Below are positions 36,901 through 49,400 of a stretch of 64,000 bases of DNA, one piece after another (position 1 is the first letter of the stretch; each line of letters starts with the position of its first letter). Under the pieces are notes generated by a model, which had not been told where the DNA came from, made no database searches, and saw only the letters and a list, made by a program, of their open reading frames with translations. The DNA is taken from assembly GCF_000208865.1 (NCBI RefSeq), contig NC_018392.1, positions 1,508,793-1,572,792 on the forward strand, written 5' to 3'. Origin of the DNA: Neospora caninum Liverpool. Taxonomy: Eukaryota > Apicomplexa > Conoidasida > Eucoccidiorida > Sarcocystidae. A program made the translations under genes and the position numbers.

Positions 36901-38592
36901 AAAAACTCCCCTTGAAGAAAGTTCTCAATATATAAGGCCGCATGCAGATGGTCACGCAGGCAATTGCACTTGCGCCATCATCAATTCAATGCGTGAAACG
37001 CATAAATATATGTAACTGCGTGCTGCACACCTGCAGATTTGTATATATGCGTAACTGTGTATGCAACTCCTCGCACATCTGTTTATGTACACATCGACCG
37101 ACATCGACATATATATATAGAGAGAGAGAGATAGGTACAGATGAGTATGTAGGCCGCATAGTTGGGAAGAGTGCGTATCCGTCTGCTGGCGAGCAGGCGT
37201 GCACACACATTGGGAACATCCCAGAGGCAATTCCCGCGCAGGTGGAGTAGTGTGTCGCTGCTGGCTCCGCCTGCGTTGATGCGGCAACTCCATATGCTCA
37301 AACGCGTCACCTCCGGCTCCAGTGAGCGCGGATATCCGAATATAAGCCGGTATCCGACTGGGCGCATCTGCTTAGGCGGGAGAACACGAGCAGCGACTTG
37401 CCTGGCGAGGATCTTGAAAGTGAGGCTGGCATGGAAGTTTTCGAGGACCGAAATGTCGTTGTAGATGATTCCCTGAAAGAATGCGTGGGAGAATCAACTC
37501 TCAGAGCACGTCCGCCTGCTTCGAGGCGAGAATCCTTTCAAACGTGGACGTAAAACCAGCAAATCCCCGAAAGACTGGCGCGCTCACAGATGTGCAAAGG
37601 GCCAAAGACAGCCTAGACGCGCACATGCACGTTAGTCGCATGCACACACACATATGCAGGCCGACGCCTGCAGGCCGACGCATGCAGGCGCCGAGACCCA
37701 AAGACCGACGTGGACACAGGTGGCGAAACAGGCACCGTCGCAAGGCTTCCATGGACAGACAGAGACAGTTCTGTGTGTCCCCGCTCCGTCTGTGTTTTTG
37801 GAGGGTGATCCACGAGAACATCGCCGTGGCGAGAAACATCGACAAGGTAAGCCCCACGTACCCACACTACTACCCCTTTATACAAATATCCCCATATGCA
37901 CATATGCATGTATACGTATTTGAGTATACATACATAAAAATAGGTATATGAATATCTAGAATTCGGTCGATCTCTCCCGTCAGATGCACGGTTTTCTCGC
38001 GCTTGCACGATCGACAGCGATATCCACAACTTACCAGGGGAGACCGACTTGCGATGTAGAACGCGTTATTCTTGCCTTGGTGACCAATGTCATGGCAGAG
38101 AGCAGCGACGATCAGAGCGACGAGGTCCGGCGCCGTGAGGCTGAAACCGGCGCAGAAATACAGAGAAGCGAGCCGCCGTGGATGCGCGCGTCGGCACAGG
38201 CGACCTCTGGGAACAGGCGTCGGGTCTTCTCACGCGTCCCCCGCGCCCGAATTCGACCTCAGACATTCAATCAGGAGCCTCAGGCTTTTAACACCGTCAA
38301 ACTGCATGCTCTGCCAGGCACACGCGGCGAGCCGCGGCAACGACGGGCGCGCGTCTACTTTCCCGCAAACACGAACCACACAAAGTCGTAACACCCCGCA
38401 AGAGCTCCAGAGAGCACGCAGCCACGATAAATGCAAATACTCATAATAAATAGGAAGGAGGTCGAGCGGGAGAAGATGCATCCACATCGAGATGCACAGA
38501 GACGTTTACGTGCGCGAGTGCTGATGCGGATAGACATATACTGGCATGCTGTTTGCACACCAATTCCACGCCTCCACGCACGCATATAAAAT

Positions 38593-38626
<34 letters not shown>

Positions 38627-41600
38627 ATATATACATATATATATGCGCATGCAGAAGCGGCACTTGACGGGGGCCCGGGCGTCTCGACCTCTCCGAGAGG
38701 CTGCAAGTGCTCTCTGCATGTCTCGCGCAGACGCTCGGATCCCTTTTCTCACCTGCTGGCCAGCTCCAACTTCCTGGCGAGCCAGACTGTGTTGTGGGCG
38801 ACCTGCGCTCCGTGGAGGTGATTGTGATAGATAGTCGGCTGGTAGCACATTTGCGCAACTTTCCTGCGAGCGAGGCACAGACGCACACACTCGGCACAGA
38901 TGCACACACTCGGCTCGGCACAGGCGCGCGCACTCGGCACAGCTGGGGGAGTGGGACGAGTCACGAGTCGCTGCGCTCCGGAGCGAGAACACACGGCAAC
39001 AAGAAAGCGGGACCACACCACGGCGGCGTGTCGCGAGCTATGTGGTCCTCTAAACGCGCAAAGGTTTTTCGGCGCGACTCACATGAAGTTCTGGACGACG
39101 CGCTTCTCACATTCGAAGCCTTGAACTTTGCAGAAAATCAGATCACTTCCCACGCAGTAGAGACACCAGCCCTTGCACTGCTGGTCCACCTGCACGGAAC
39201 GGGAAGAATCGGCAGCTCTCCACATCTCCACGCATGCGCCGTGGCATGCAAATCGTATATACTTCAGGTGTGCACAGACTATGAACATGCACGTTTCGAG
39301 TTGCGGACGAATGTGTGTGTGTGTGTGTGTGGCCCATGGGTTGTGTGTCCATATCTTCTCGAGCGTTTTCCTTGTTCGTTTTTCTCCGTTTGTGGTTTTG
39401 ACAGGTCTTTGAAAAGGTGGGCACAAACGGCAGCGTCGCCCGCGTGTCCCGCGTCGCCTCGTGCTGTCACGCTTCGTTTCCAGCGCGGCGTCTTCCTTGT
39501 CCGAAAGACCAGAGTCACTTACGTCGATCATGCTCAAGTTCCACTCGATGCTAACTTTCCGCGAAAGCATGACGTGCTGCAAAGGACAGGCGCCAACAAA
39601 CTCGCGCACTCACGCATGCAAACCCCCTCGAAACCACCGAAACGAACGTCCCGGACGCGAGATCCTAGCCACGCCACCCGAGCCACGCAAGCGCTGTCGC
39701 CTCGCTCTGTCCAAAGACGACACATCTCCTCTCGCTCACCAGGCGAGCAGCAGGGAACTGCGGGAAATGGGAAAAAAAGATGTTTCCTGCGTCTTGGACC
39801 CCTTTTCTCTTGGTTCCATCGCGGTTGTCGGCGCTGTAGGCGAGATCTGATTGCGGATCGCGAATGTCGACAATGGCCCACAAGTCCTCCGGGCACTTCA
39901 CGTGGAAGCTCGTCATTTCCTGGGCGCCCAAGTCTGGCGCATGCGGAGACAAAAAACAGACGCGGAGACTCGGCGCCAGGATGCATCCGCGGTTAGGAAA
40001 CGACGTCAAACGCGGTAGAAAAAGAGTGGTGTCGGAGCGCCTGGCTCCAGCAGCTACACGAGCACGCGTTGAACGGGTCCGCCGGGGCGCGTTCGAGTCC
40101 GATGGCCAAGCCCGGGAACGAGGGCAAACCGACGCGAAGGCGTAGCAGAGAGAGCGAGGACAAGATGCAGACGACGAGAGAAGAACCAAGAGTGCAAGAG
40201 CAAAGCAGAGAACAAGAGTGGGGGCACGAGAGGTCAAGGAAGGCGTCTCCGTTCCACTGTCTTACCAGAGGATTTTGTGAAATCTGTCATAAGGTCGTCA
40301 TCGTCGTCGGAAGCTGCCGAGGCGGAGAGAGTCAGTTGACCAGTGCTGACAATCCCCCGAGATGTCGTGCCCTCTCCGCGTGAGCGAGCGCCGATGATGT
40401 CCATCAAGTTCTCGCGGATGCCTGCGTCGCCGTCCCCTTCCTGTAAAAAAGAGGCAAATCACACAGGATTCGCGCGGGAACGGACGGTCGAAACGCACCA
40501 AAGAGGCAGAGGGAGACAATAGAGGAGGAGCGCCAGGAAGAAAGAGGGAGAGAACGAAATTGACGACAACTGGGTCCAAAAACGACTCCAGATGGGTTCG
40601 TGGGTTCTCGAAGCAGAGGAGAGCAAAGTGACGACAGATTGTGTCGAGATCCGGCAGAGCTTCGCGTTTCGCCCCGTCTCGTTTCATCGTTTTTTGCAAA
40701 AACAACGCGAATGAAAGGCCCTCGGTTTGCCAGTGTGGAGACCTTTTGAGAACGGTCACAAAAACTCACGCCAATGCGGAGCGCAAAGAGATCATCGCCA
40801 GCAGTCAGAATCATCAAGCACCTGAGAGGATCGACGAGCCGCAAAACAAGACAGATGCACGCAGGTACACCAAAGTGAGTCCCAATGGGGAAGCCTTCGC
40901 CGCCACTCCAAAATCAAGTCGACGCACTCAGTTCCACAGACGTACACACATGTACACAGGCACATGTACATAAAATATGTATAGATATATATATGTATAT
41001 ATTTGCACAGATACTTTGATGTATGTGTACGAAGCTGTATTGACGTATGTATCGCCGTGCGCAAGCACACATGCAACTCTGCTTCTAGTCCTGTTCCGAA
41101 CCGTGTCCCTGCATGCCCATCAGGTTTTTTCTGTCTCTTGCGAGGGCGTCAAAATGGCCGAAGGATGGATGAACGAGAGCAAAGTGCACGAAGCCCGCCG
41201 GAAAAGAAAAAAGAGCAGCTACGTACGTTTGCCGCGCGCGTTTACGGTTTCACGCCTAGAACACAAAAAAGATGAAGTATAACCTTAATGCAGTAGGATA
41301 CTGAAATCCAACACGCTTAGCTGTCTTTAAAGTGGTGGGCGCCTCTTCAGGCTCGAGGCGCACACAGATTGCGCGTGCGGGTGAGAACAGAGAAGGGATG
41401 GAGCGAACCTGATGAGCATTCCCTCGGACTCGATGAGATCGGTGCATTTCTTGTACTTCATTTTCTTCCGAGCCCGCCGAATCTTGAGTCCTGCCTGAGA
41501 AAAAAAAGGAACGAGAGCCGCAGAGCCTGAGGACGGTCGAGAACGCGCGCCAGACTCGAAACGTGGACCTCTCTTTGTCGGAGACAGATTCTGTCTTGGT

Positions 41601-44600
41601 CTTGAAAGCGAAGGGAGAGATCGAGCATGCTCTCAAGGTGCGAGGCAGGAGCAAACGCGAAGTGTGGACTTTCGGGGAGACGCCGCGAGTGTGCGCCGCC
41701 TTTTTCTCGGAGTGACATTTCAATAAAGTGGTTAGACCCACGTCACGTCACCGGTACGCCGGCGGCAAAACACCCGCGACTCACGCTGGGAAAAAACAAA
41801 AATCGTGACACAACTCGCCAGGCGCGACGAGAGCGGAGAACGGCAACTCGGCAGTACGCATCCCACGAAACGGGAAAACGGAGAGCTGACCTCGGAAGGG
41901 GGGGGGGGGGGGGGGACGAGGAAAGTCTCGACACAGAACTGCCGCCCCGCGGCCAGAAAGCAGCAAAGAGTACGAAAACCCAGGGGAGACGGCCAACGAG
42001 AAGTCTCACCTCGTTAATCAACAAAATCAGTTCTTCCACGAGAGTCGCCGAACCAGACGCGCCAGTGGCCTCCGCGCCGATGTCTTGTCCATACCGTGCA
42101 CGCTGGGAAGCGCCACGAGAGCAAAACAGAGAGGGGAACGAAGGCAAGACAAAGATGGGGCGTAGCGTAAGGAAGGGATGAGGGCAAATGCCATGAGGAC
42201 GTGAAAGTCGAACGGGTAAACGACCGGTATATCTCAGGAGCGGACGACAAAAGCGACAAAAGAGGCGCTCCGGAGTCGACAGGGGGGCGAGGCAGCTCGG
42301 AAAACCGGCAGGAGACAGAACGCTGCGCCTTTCGCTTGCCACGAGATTCGCAAACGCCAGCGAACAACGGTGTAGAAAAACGACCTGGGACGTAGTTCTC
42401 CCTTCCCCGCGATTCGGTGTATCCGACGACTGGCGGAGACCGCTGAAAACATACCGGGCCGACTCTCATACAGAAAAAAGCATATATATGTATATATATA
42501 CGTACATATGCATATCTGTACGAACGTTCACATAATTACTACGCATTGAGGCAAAGTGTATCCATATATGTGCGTACTGCGACAAAACAGGGTTCTCAGC
42601 AGGGCCAGGCTTTGGACGGCCGCTAAGACGCTGTGGGTACTGTGCATGCAGGAGACTCGAGACAGGAGAGAAGACACACGCAGAAAAATCTCAGACGCGG
42701 AGATTACGCGATAGCGAGATGAGGGATCACGAGGAACGCAATTGCCCATAAACAAATGTAGACATAGGCTGATGCATGCGCAGAGAATCGCCGAAAACGG
42801 ACGCCTCACCTCGCGCTGGAAGAAGAGAAAACGACGTAGACGCTCCCCTTTCATAGCGTGGTACAGAGCCACCGGAATAACGCTGTACGTGTAGAAGACA
42901 GAAGCGAGGTACCTGAAAAGAGGAAAAACACCGTGACGGATACGCATATATATCCGGGATTATGACTAAGGAGACCGGAAGTCCTAAAAAAGTCCCGAGG
43001 GCAGCGCTCGAGCAGGGAGCACCGTGCTGTCCCCAAGCTCCCCGCCTAGACGGTTTTGCATGCATTGCCCTCTCCTCTAAGGTCCCCCCCACCCGTCTAA
43101 CGACGAACTCTGTCTCTATATACGTATATTTGCTTCGGTAATGAATGCTTCAGGTCGGCCTATGTAGGAGGCTGGAAACGCCCACACAGTATCCGCGAAC
43201 AGACTCTCGCCTCTAGAAAGAGATACCGCTTCAAATGGAAACAAGCGGAGTCAACGGATATAGAGTTATCTATTTCCATCTCCGCTCGCAAGAGTGCCAC
43301 GCCGAGTTGACAGCGTGAACGGAGCGATGAGATAGAGCGGGAGACGCACAGAGAGAAGGGAGTGACGCGCAACACTGTGGTGCACAAAAATAGATCCCCA
43401 CACGCAGAGTAGCAAATATAGATGCCAGCACTTGTAAAAACAGAAAGATATTCGGCGTCTGAGCCAGGCGCCACGTGAGCGAGGACTGCGCTGGATAAGA
43501 GGGGCGAGAAAAAAACGACGGCAGGACTCACAGGGAGTGATCTTTAAAAGCAAAGGCGAAGGCGACCAGAGCGGCAGTGATGGCCACCATGACGCCTATC
43601 GCCACGTAGAGGATCTTGCGAAGCCTGAGGAGAGAACACAACGCGGTACCCGATCCAGTCTTCCTCTCTCTCCGCTCCTCTTCTCTCTCCGTTCTTCTTG
43701 CATGGTTTTTCTCCTCTCCACATTGCCCCGTAGATCGCCTTCGCGCGCCTCTTCTGCTGCCTTGGCGCTCGCGCTCTGTCATGTGTGTCTTTCGTGTCTC
43801 GGCTTCTCTGTAGTTGTTGCAGGGGGGGGGTGTCGGACTCACCTGATTCCCGAGGAAAAAATCGTTGCCGTGATGAACAGAACCGCGAAGGCGAGGTATC
43901 CCTGAGACGCGACAAAGCCCGCGAGACCGAAGGAAGTGTCGAGGAGCGGCGGCGCGAGGCGGGAAGTCGACTCGCCGTAGTCGTGGATGATGTACGGATT
44001 GAAGCCAATCCACACGGCGACTACCGCCCCAAGGGCGATAGGGAAGATCGTCGTCTGTCGAGAAACAGAGACCAAACGAAAATCACCAGGCGAAACTTCA
44101 GCGGCGGCGCACGCGAGCGCGCCCGTCGGGCACATGCACGTGGGAGGTTTCCTATTTAACAGGAGCGCGTCGCCCGCTGGTCGGTGTGGGGTGTTGGAGC
44201 TTGCAGGAAGATGGAGTCGCTCTTTTGTCGAGATCCCGAGAAGGTAGAATGCGACGCATCCTAAAAGAGTACTCTCTTCTCGGTTTCTGCCACGCTTCTT
44301 GCGGTTTTCCTTTCCTCCGCGGATCTTCCGGTGCCTCACCATTCCAATGGATGCGGTTCCAAAGTCTTCCGTGAAGCAAGGTCGCCAGTGGTACGCCTCG
44401 TACATCGGGATGGCGCCTTCTTCAGCTTTGCGGAGCGCCTTCTCTTTGCGGTTGAAGCGCTCGACGGAGGTGCCTCCCGTGCGCCTCCAGAGGAACACGA
44501 CGAAGATGCTGATGGCGGAAATCACCCAGGAGACGACAAACGGCACGACCATGCGGCGGCTGCTCGCCACGCCGGGCCGCGTCAGCACGCACAGGCAGTA

Positions 44601-46411
44601 AATCAGAAAGGTGCAGAAGATCCACGCAGCGTGGAAGAGAAGCAAATACCCAGACAGCGCCGGACAGCGGTAGAGCGCGTAGGACCGCTCCAGGTTCTTC
44701 GACGAAAAGTAGCAAGGGATCCCCGTGACAGCCATGTCGAAATATTTCCGGTCCTCTGGAAAGGGCCGTTCAACGAAAAGGCGAAAGCGTCAGCGACGCA
44801 CGCAGGGACAGACGACGGAATGCGAAGAGAAGAGAGGAAGCACGAGGTAGAGCGAAGTGGGGGAGGGGGGGAATCGCCCAGAGAGAGGGTGGCCGAGGGA
44901 AGACGCGGAGGAGAAGCAAAAAGAGAGGCACAAGGCAAAGAAACACAAGAACATCACACACACACACACACGGTCCTATCGTGAGTTCTTCGAGAAGGAC
45001 ATCAAATATCTGGACTACGAGTCAGTGGAAACTAGAGGGAGCGCGATCGAAATCGCGTGCATCGCCCTACGAGGGGTCACTGGAGTGTCTTTCCGTTTTA
45101 GAGTGGAAGACAGGAGTGCAGAGGAGCCCTTTTTATCTCTGTCCGACTTGTGCTGCATTCTAGGTTGAGATCTTCTCGAGATCGGTTCAGAGCGGTCCCG
45201 AGGAGACCGAGCATTTCTTCTCACGCGCGGGATCTTTTCTGCGCGTTTTTCTTTCGTGGCTTCCCCTGACTCTCCGCCTGTGCTCTCTCCACCCTTTCTC
45301 TCCCCTCTGTTGTATCGGGGCCAGCAGACCTCGGCGTGCCTGTCTCTGGCTTTGTCTCCGAAAAACGAGCGTATGCAGCTCTCTTTCTCTCGCCAACATT
45401 TCGCATCCCCCCTGAGGCTTTTTTGGGTCGGCCCGTCTTTTCCTCGCGTTTACCTTCCGAGAAGAATTTGTAGACAGAGTGTTTGGACCATTTGAGGTAG
45501 AGCGCCTCGAGTCTGCCTGTGCCGCGGTGGTGCCAGGGAGTGTCATCCACTTCCAGCGTGGCGTTTCGCTCCTTGTTTTTCTCGGCCAAGTCGAGACCCT
45601 CGTTGGTTGCGCGGCGCCCGAGCTCGGCGCCTCCGTCGACCAGAGAGCCTTCCACTCGGACAGGGACGCCGCGTTTCGCGCTGCCGCTTCGCTCTGCTGC
45701 GAAGTTGCTGTCGGCGACTCCGCGGATCTTTATCGACATCAATCTGTCGGGTTCGTCTTCCACGCCAAAGGACTGGATCCGCAGACCGCCGTCGCCGTTC
45801 ACGACGCTTCCGCCGGCCCGAGACGCCGTGCCCATGACTGTTCCTCCGCGGGAGTCAAGTCGGACCGTTTCAAAGCTCAGCTTGTTGCTTAGGTTTCGGC
45901 GCGACTTCTCCGGTCCTGCAGCCTGCGGTGAAGCCGCAACTGCCAACAGCGAGAGGCCGGACTCGAGGCCCCGCAGCACGCGGGGAGACGTGCACAGCCT
46001 CGCCACCGCGGCGAGGCTGCCTCCCGCCGCACTCTCGGTCTCCTCGCCTTTTCCCGGGTCTCCAGACACGCCGGCAGTGCGCAGCTGCGTCGGGCAGTCG
46101 TCGCCCAATACGCTCGACTTGAGCGAGAGCCGCGCCGAGCGGCCGCGGAACTTGGTCGAGGCCAGGAAGTCGGGACGCTCCACGCTCCGGTTCTGGCCGT
46201 AGGTTTCTGCGTCCGAACGCGCTCCGGGGACGTCCGGGTGAGAGTCCGGAAGGCCGGCAAGGACGAATCGACTCGCCAGGGTTCCTGCCCCTGCGTCAAC
46301 TCCTGCTTGCCCGTCTCCCGCGCCATTGAGTTCCTCTGGAGATCCGTCGCCGTCTGCTCGCTTTCCCGCGCGCGCCGCGACCCGCGTGGCGGCGGACTTG
46401 AGGCGTCCCAT
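33988..46411 (-). CDS. Membrane-bound 3',5'-cyclic nucleotide phosphodiesterase
   Basis: Class I PDE, hydrolysing cAMP and/or cGMP. Twenty exons: 46411-45454, 44755-44340, 44054-43843, 43624-43532, 42912-42810, 42102-42010, 41494-41409, 40821-40770, 40440-40266, 39933-39740, 39576-39523, 39189-39083, 38863-38753, 38140-38035, 37472-37402, 36832-36796, 36156-36020, 35589-35459, 34933-34801, 34642-33988; phases agree; 1307 aa. The start MGRLKSAATR has context GCGAAATGG. Residues 1-320 are soluble and disordered. Six membrane segments lie at about 355-377, 388-408, 460-481, 505-527, 532-553 and 560-580. Catalytic domain ~850-1085: YHNHLHGAQ (H861, H865), LCHDIGHQGKNN (H901, D902, H905), YNDISVLENFHA, ATDMKMH, the second metal-ligand Asp in KGGDVSH (~1013), and the invariant Gln in GQEGFLRF (~1065). 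The C-terminal ~200 residues are disordered. Known: apicomplexan PDEs share this multi-membrane layout and control cGMP-driven motility and egress. Substrate preference cannot be read here. Confidence 0.92.
36796..36832 (-). CDS. 37-nt micro-exon of the phosphodiesterase
   Basis: Encodes PECNLFMHLSPE of the catalytic domain. Acceptor CTGCTCTTCAG, donor GTGAGT. It is preceded by the GC-AG intron 36833-37401 and joins in phase to LTFKILAR upstream and EFQIVRNRMIDL downstream, matching the helix order of class I PDEs. Confidence 0.85.
38597..38645. repeat. (TA)n microsatellite in a phosphodiesterase intron
   Basis: TA runs with a CATG interruption, in the intron 38141-38752 between the two metal-binding exons. 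Confidence 0.88.
41898..41915. repeat. G18 run in a phosphodiesterase intron
   Basis: Homopolymeric G tract in the intron 41495-42009. It could form a quadruplex on the plus strand and is prone to length error in assemblies. Confidence 0.9.
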
Positions 46412-49400
46412 TTCGCGGTGGGCGCGTGAGCTGAGACGCCGAGGCGAGCCGCGGGGCGGAGAGCGGGGGAGAGTGGGAGTGAGCGGAAAAGAAGGGACAA
46501 AGAAAACGGAGAGAAGGCAAGACGAACGGCGAGGCGAAACACCGAGGTCGGCGTGCAGGTGTGTGCCGGCCAGAGAACGGCGGCGTGGCACGTGGGTAGC
46601 TCGGCTGCTGACGCGAGTCACGGGCGAACGCTACACAGAAAAGCGGGTACGGGAGCGGGCGATGTGAAGAGCGGCATCGTGGACGGTGAGGCGCGGCAGA
46701 AGACTCTGCGTGGATCTACGCAAAACTGTTGGGCAGCTCAAAAAACTGAGAACCGTCCTTGCGCAAAGAAGACGTTTCGGACAGCGGTGTGGAGCTTGCC
46801 GTTACGGGAACGGCGGACAAACGGAGAAACTGACGAGGCATACCTTCTCCAAGACACAACCGCTATGGGACAAACGCAAGACAACTGTAGCTTCGGCGCT
46901 TTCGTGCGTTGGCTTAGGAAACGGAACTGGAAACCCACGACCGGACCAAACAGGGGAACCGACTACAGCCGCCCCGATGGCCCGGTGTATGTACACCTCC
47001 GACAACGGCATCCAAATGTCCGTCAACACAACGTGGAACGGGAATGTGCACCGGGAAAGGGCGGAGAGGGTCTGAACGGCATAGAAGACGGGACTCCACG
47101 CTGCCCGAGACTCCAACTCAAGCTGGAATCCAAGCCGATCACAACGGAAATCGCATTCATTTGGCCAGCCGGCCTAACAACGACGTGTCCGTGAAAAGCA
47201 GTGTAAGCGTGCTTTTTCGGGAAACAAAGGCAGAGGTCGGCGAAAAATAAGCCAACATAAGCGAAGCGCCGGGCATTCGGAGCGCTGTGACGGGAAGAGA
47301 CTGGACCTGCGATTTCCACGCTCGATTCCAGCTCTGTCGCCAGGAGGGACTCGGAGCCACCGTGGCAAATTGCACAATGAGCAAAACTATACCTGATTTA
47401 AAAAATCTATGTCAGTTACAGGGCCGACAAACAAACAGATTGTGAAAGCAGACTGCCGCGCAGACGGGGGCGCTTCGGTATAGAGATGTGCAGCGAACCG
47501 GCAAGCGAGCTCTGGAGAGATGCGGCAGAAGGCCGGACGCGGTGTCGCCTAGAGAGGCACAATCTAACGCCTCGGAATGAAGATAGACGAAATGGCTAAA
47601 ACGACGGAAAAAAACGGGCGTACAGGGGACGATGATGTCGCTAGACAGACAAACGCGGCCACCTAGACAAGGGACAATAAACCTGGTCTTTCGGTTTTGG
47701 AGACGGCAGAAGAAAACGGCGTTTGAAATCGTGTTCCACGAAAGAAAATCGAAAGAGAAAGGCTCCTGCAAACACTGTTTTACCTAAGAGGGTCGTCGGG
47801 GCTTCGGGTCTCTGGGGTAGGTCCGTCCGCTAGTCGTCTCAGCGCTCCTCTCGATCACGCTAAGAACGAGTGGAAGGGGGAAGGAGGGAACGAATCGCTG
47901 GGGAAAGACAGCCACAAAAGACGTGGAAGACGGTCAGGCGAGCCTGTGCCTCTCGTCCTCACTAATAGAATAAGATACAAAATCTAAAAGGAAAGAGACA
48001 AGCACGCGCTGCATAAAGATCGCCAGGAGTCACGCTTGGTAGGAAGCCGGGGGAACGATGACCCAGATGGAACCCCACCTCCTTTCGATCGGCCTCCGTC
48101 CCAGCTGCTGAAACCGAATCCGCTGCCTGCTCTGAGCAGCTGTGCTGTAGCCTCTGGGCGGTTTCCCTCCACAATATTGGGATAGGCAGCGGGCCTCACG
48201 TCCATTTTAAACTTCTGCCCTTAAAGTCTACGACTCCACAAATGGTTTCCACTTGCAGAGAGAGGCCAGAAAAGGATCTCCCTGTCGGGAATTGGGTTCC
48301 ATTCTCTGCGCGAGAGATCGCTCTAGCCCGGGCCTCACGCAAGTGCAATGGCGTCCGAGGCACAGCTCCTCAGCACCCCACACACGAACGCGCAGTCGCC
48401 ATGCCAAAGCTTTAACTGCGAAAGAAAGAGTCTGTTCCTGTGTCACCACGGAGTTCCAGTCCTCAGACAGGGGCCATGCTGTAAACAACGGATTCGTTAA
48501 ACTGCGGAGCCAAGCACACACACACACACACACGAACCGTACACGGATTAATCAAATCGAGCTGTGCATCTAAGTTAATGCTCGGTTATCTATCATAGAC
48601 GGTAGCTTCCCGGGTAAAGTTTTGACGTATTAGACCAGCATGGGAGAGATGTTGTTGGCCGAGCAGCAAAGCAAAGGATCGCCCAGCCGGTCAGCGGCCA
48701 CGTACTCCCGATCAACAACGCCTGCCGTACTGCAACGCTCTCAAAGGATCTGCCTTTCCGACACGAAATGGCTGTCATCCATGTCACTCGTGCCTTTCTC
48801 TCCAACTCGAAACGTTACGCTGCCGGTCAATCCTACACTCTGTACTCCCGCTGCGCGCAGATCAGTCGTCTCCAGGGTCTTCAGACGCCTCCCGATGTCA
48901 CGCGTCCAAACGGAATCCGCGGGATCGAAGGATGTGTTGTTCGTGGTGCCTTTCCACAGTTTTAGGGGCATGGGGCGAGAACCTCGTGTTTTCTCCACGT
49001 TCGTAATGTTTCAGTTCTCTAAGGCACCAGGAATGCTCTTCTCTGCACTGGAGTGTGCAGCCCTTGGACAGCTCCAAGTACCACGGACACCAAAAGAAAC
49101 CCCGTAAATTCTCACCTCCAGGGAAGGCGTCTTGGGTTGTCAGCCGGACGGCACACTAGAGGGGGAGACCAAAAGTTAAGATATAGTTTCATCCTCCTGC
49201 ACATGACCCCATAAAGACACTTTGTACGAAACGCGAATATGGTGTTCGGTACGACAGGAGCCGGGAGAGTTAAGGCGATGCACACAGGGGATCAACGCTG
49301 CACTGCTAGAGTAACAACAGCGTCGCAGCCTGCGCATTCACGGGATGAGCGAGAGCTATGCATGTGTGTGTCTGAATCAAGGATAGAGGTTCAATCCGGT

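Noticed and set aside
37795..37860. Minus-strand stretch reading VDVSRHGDVLVDH, considered as a phosphodiesterase exon
   Set aside because: Joining exon 38140-38035 directly to 37472-37402 gives the standard PDE order (SPL then YNDISVLEN) in phase, so this stretch is intronic.
46553..47194. 213-codon plus frame next to the phosphodiesterase start
   Set aside because: Composition like untranslated leader sequence, an overlapping minus frame is equally open, and nothing recognisable is encoded.
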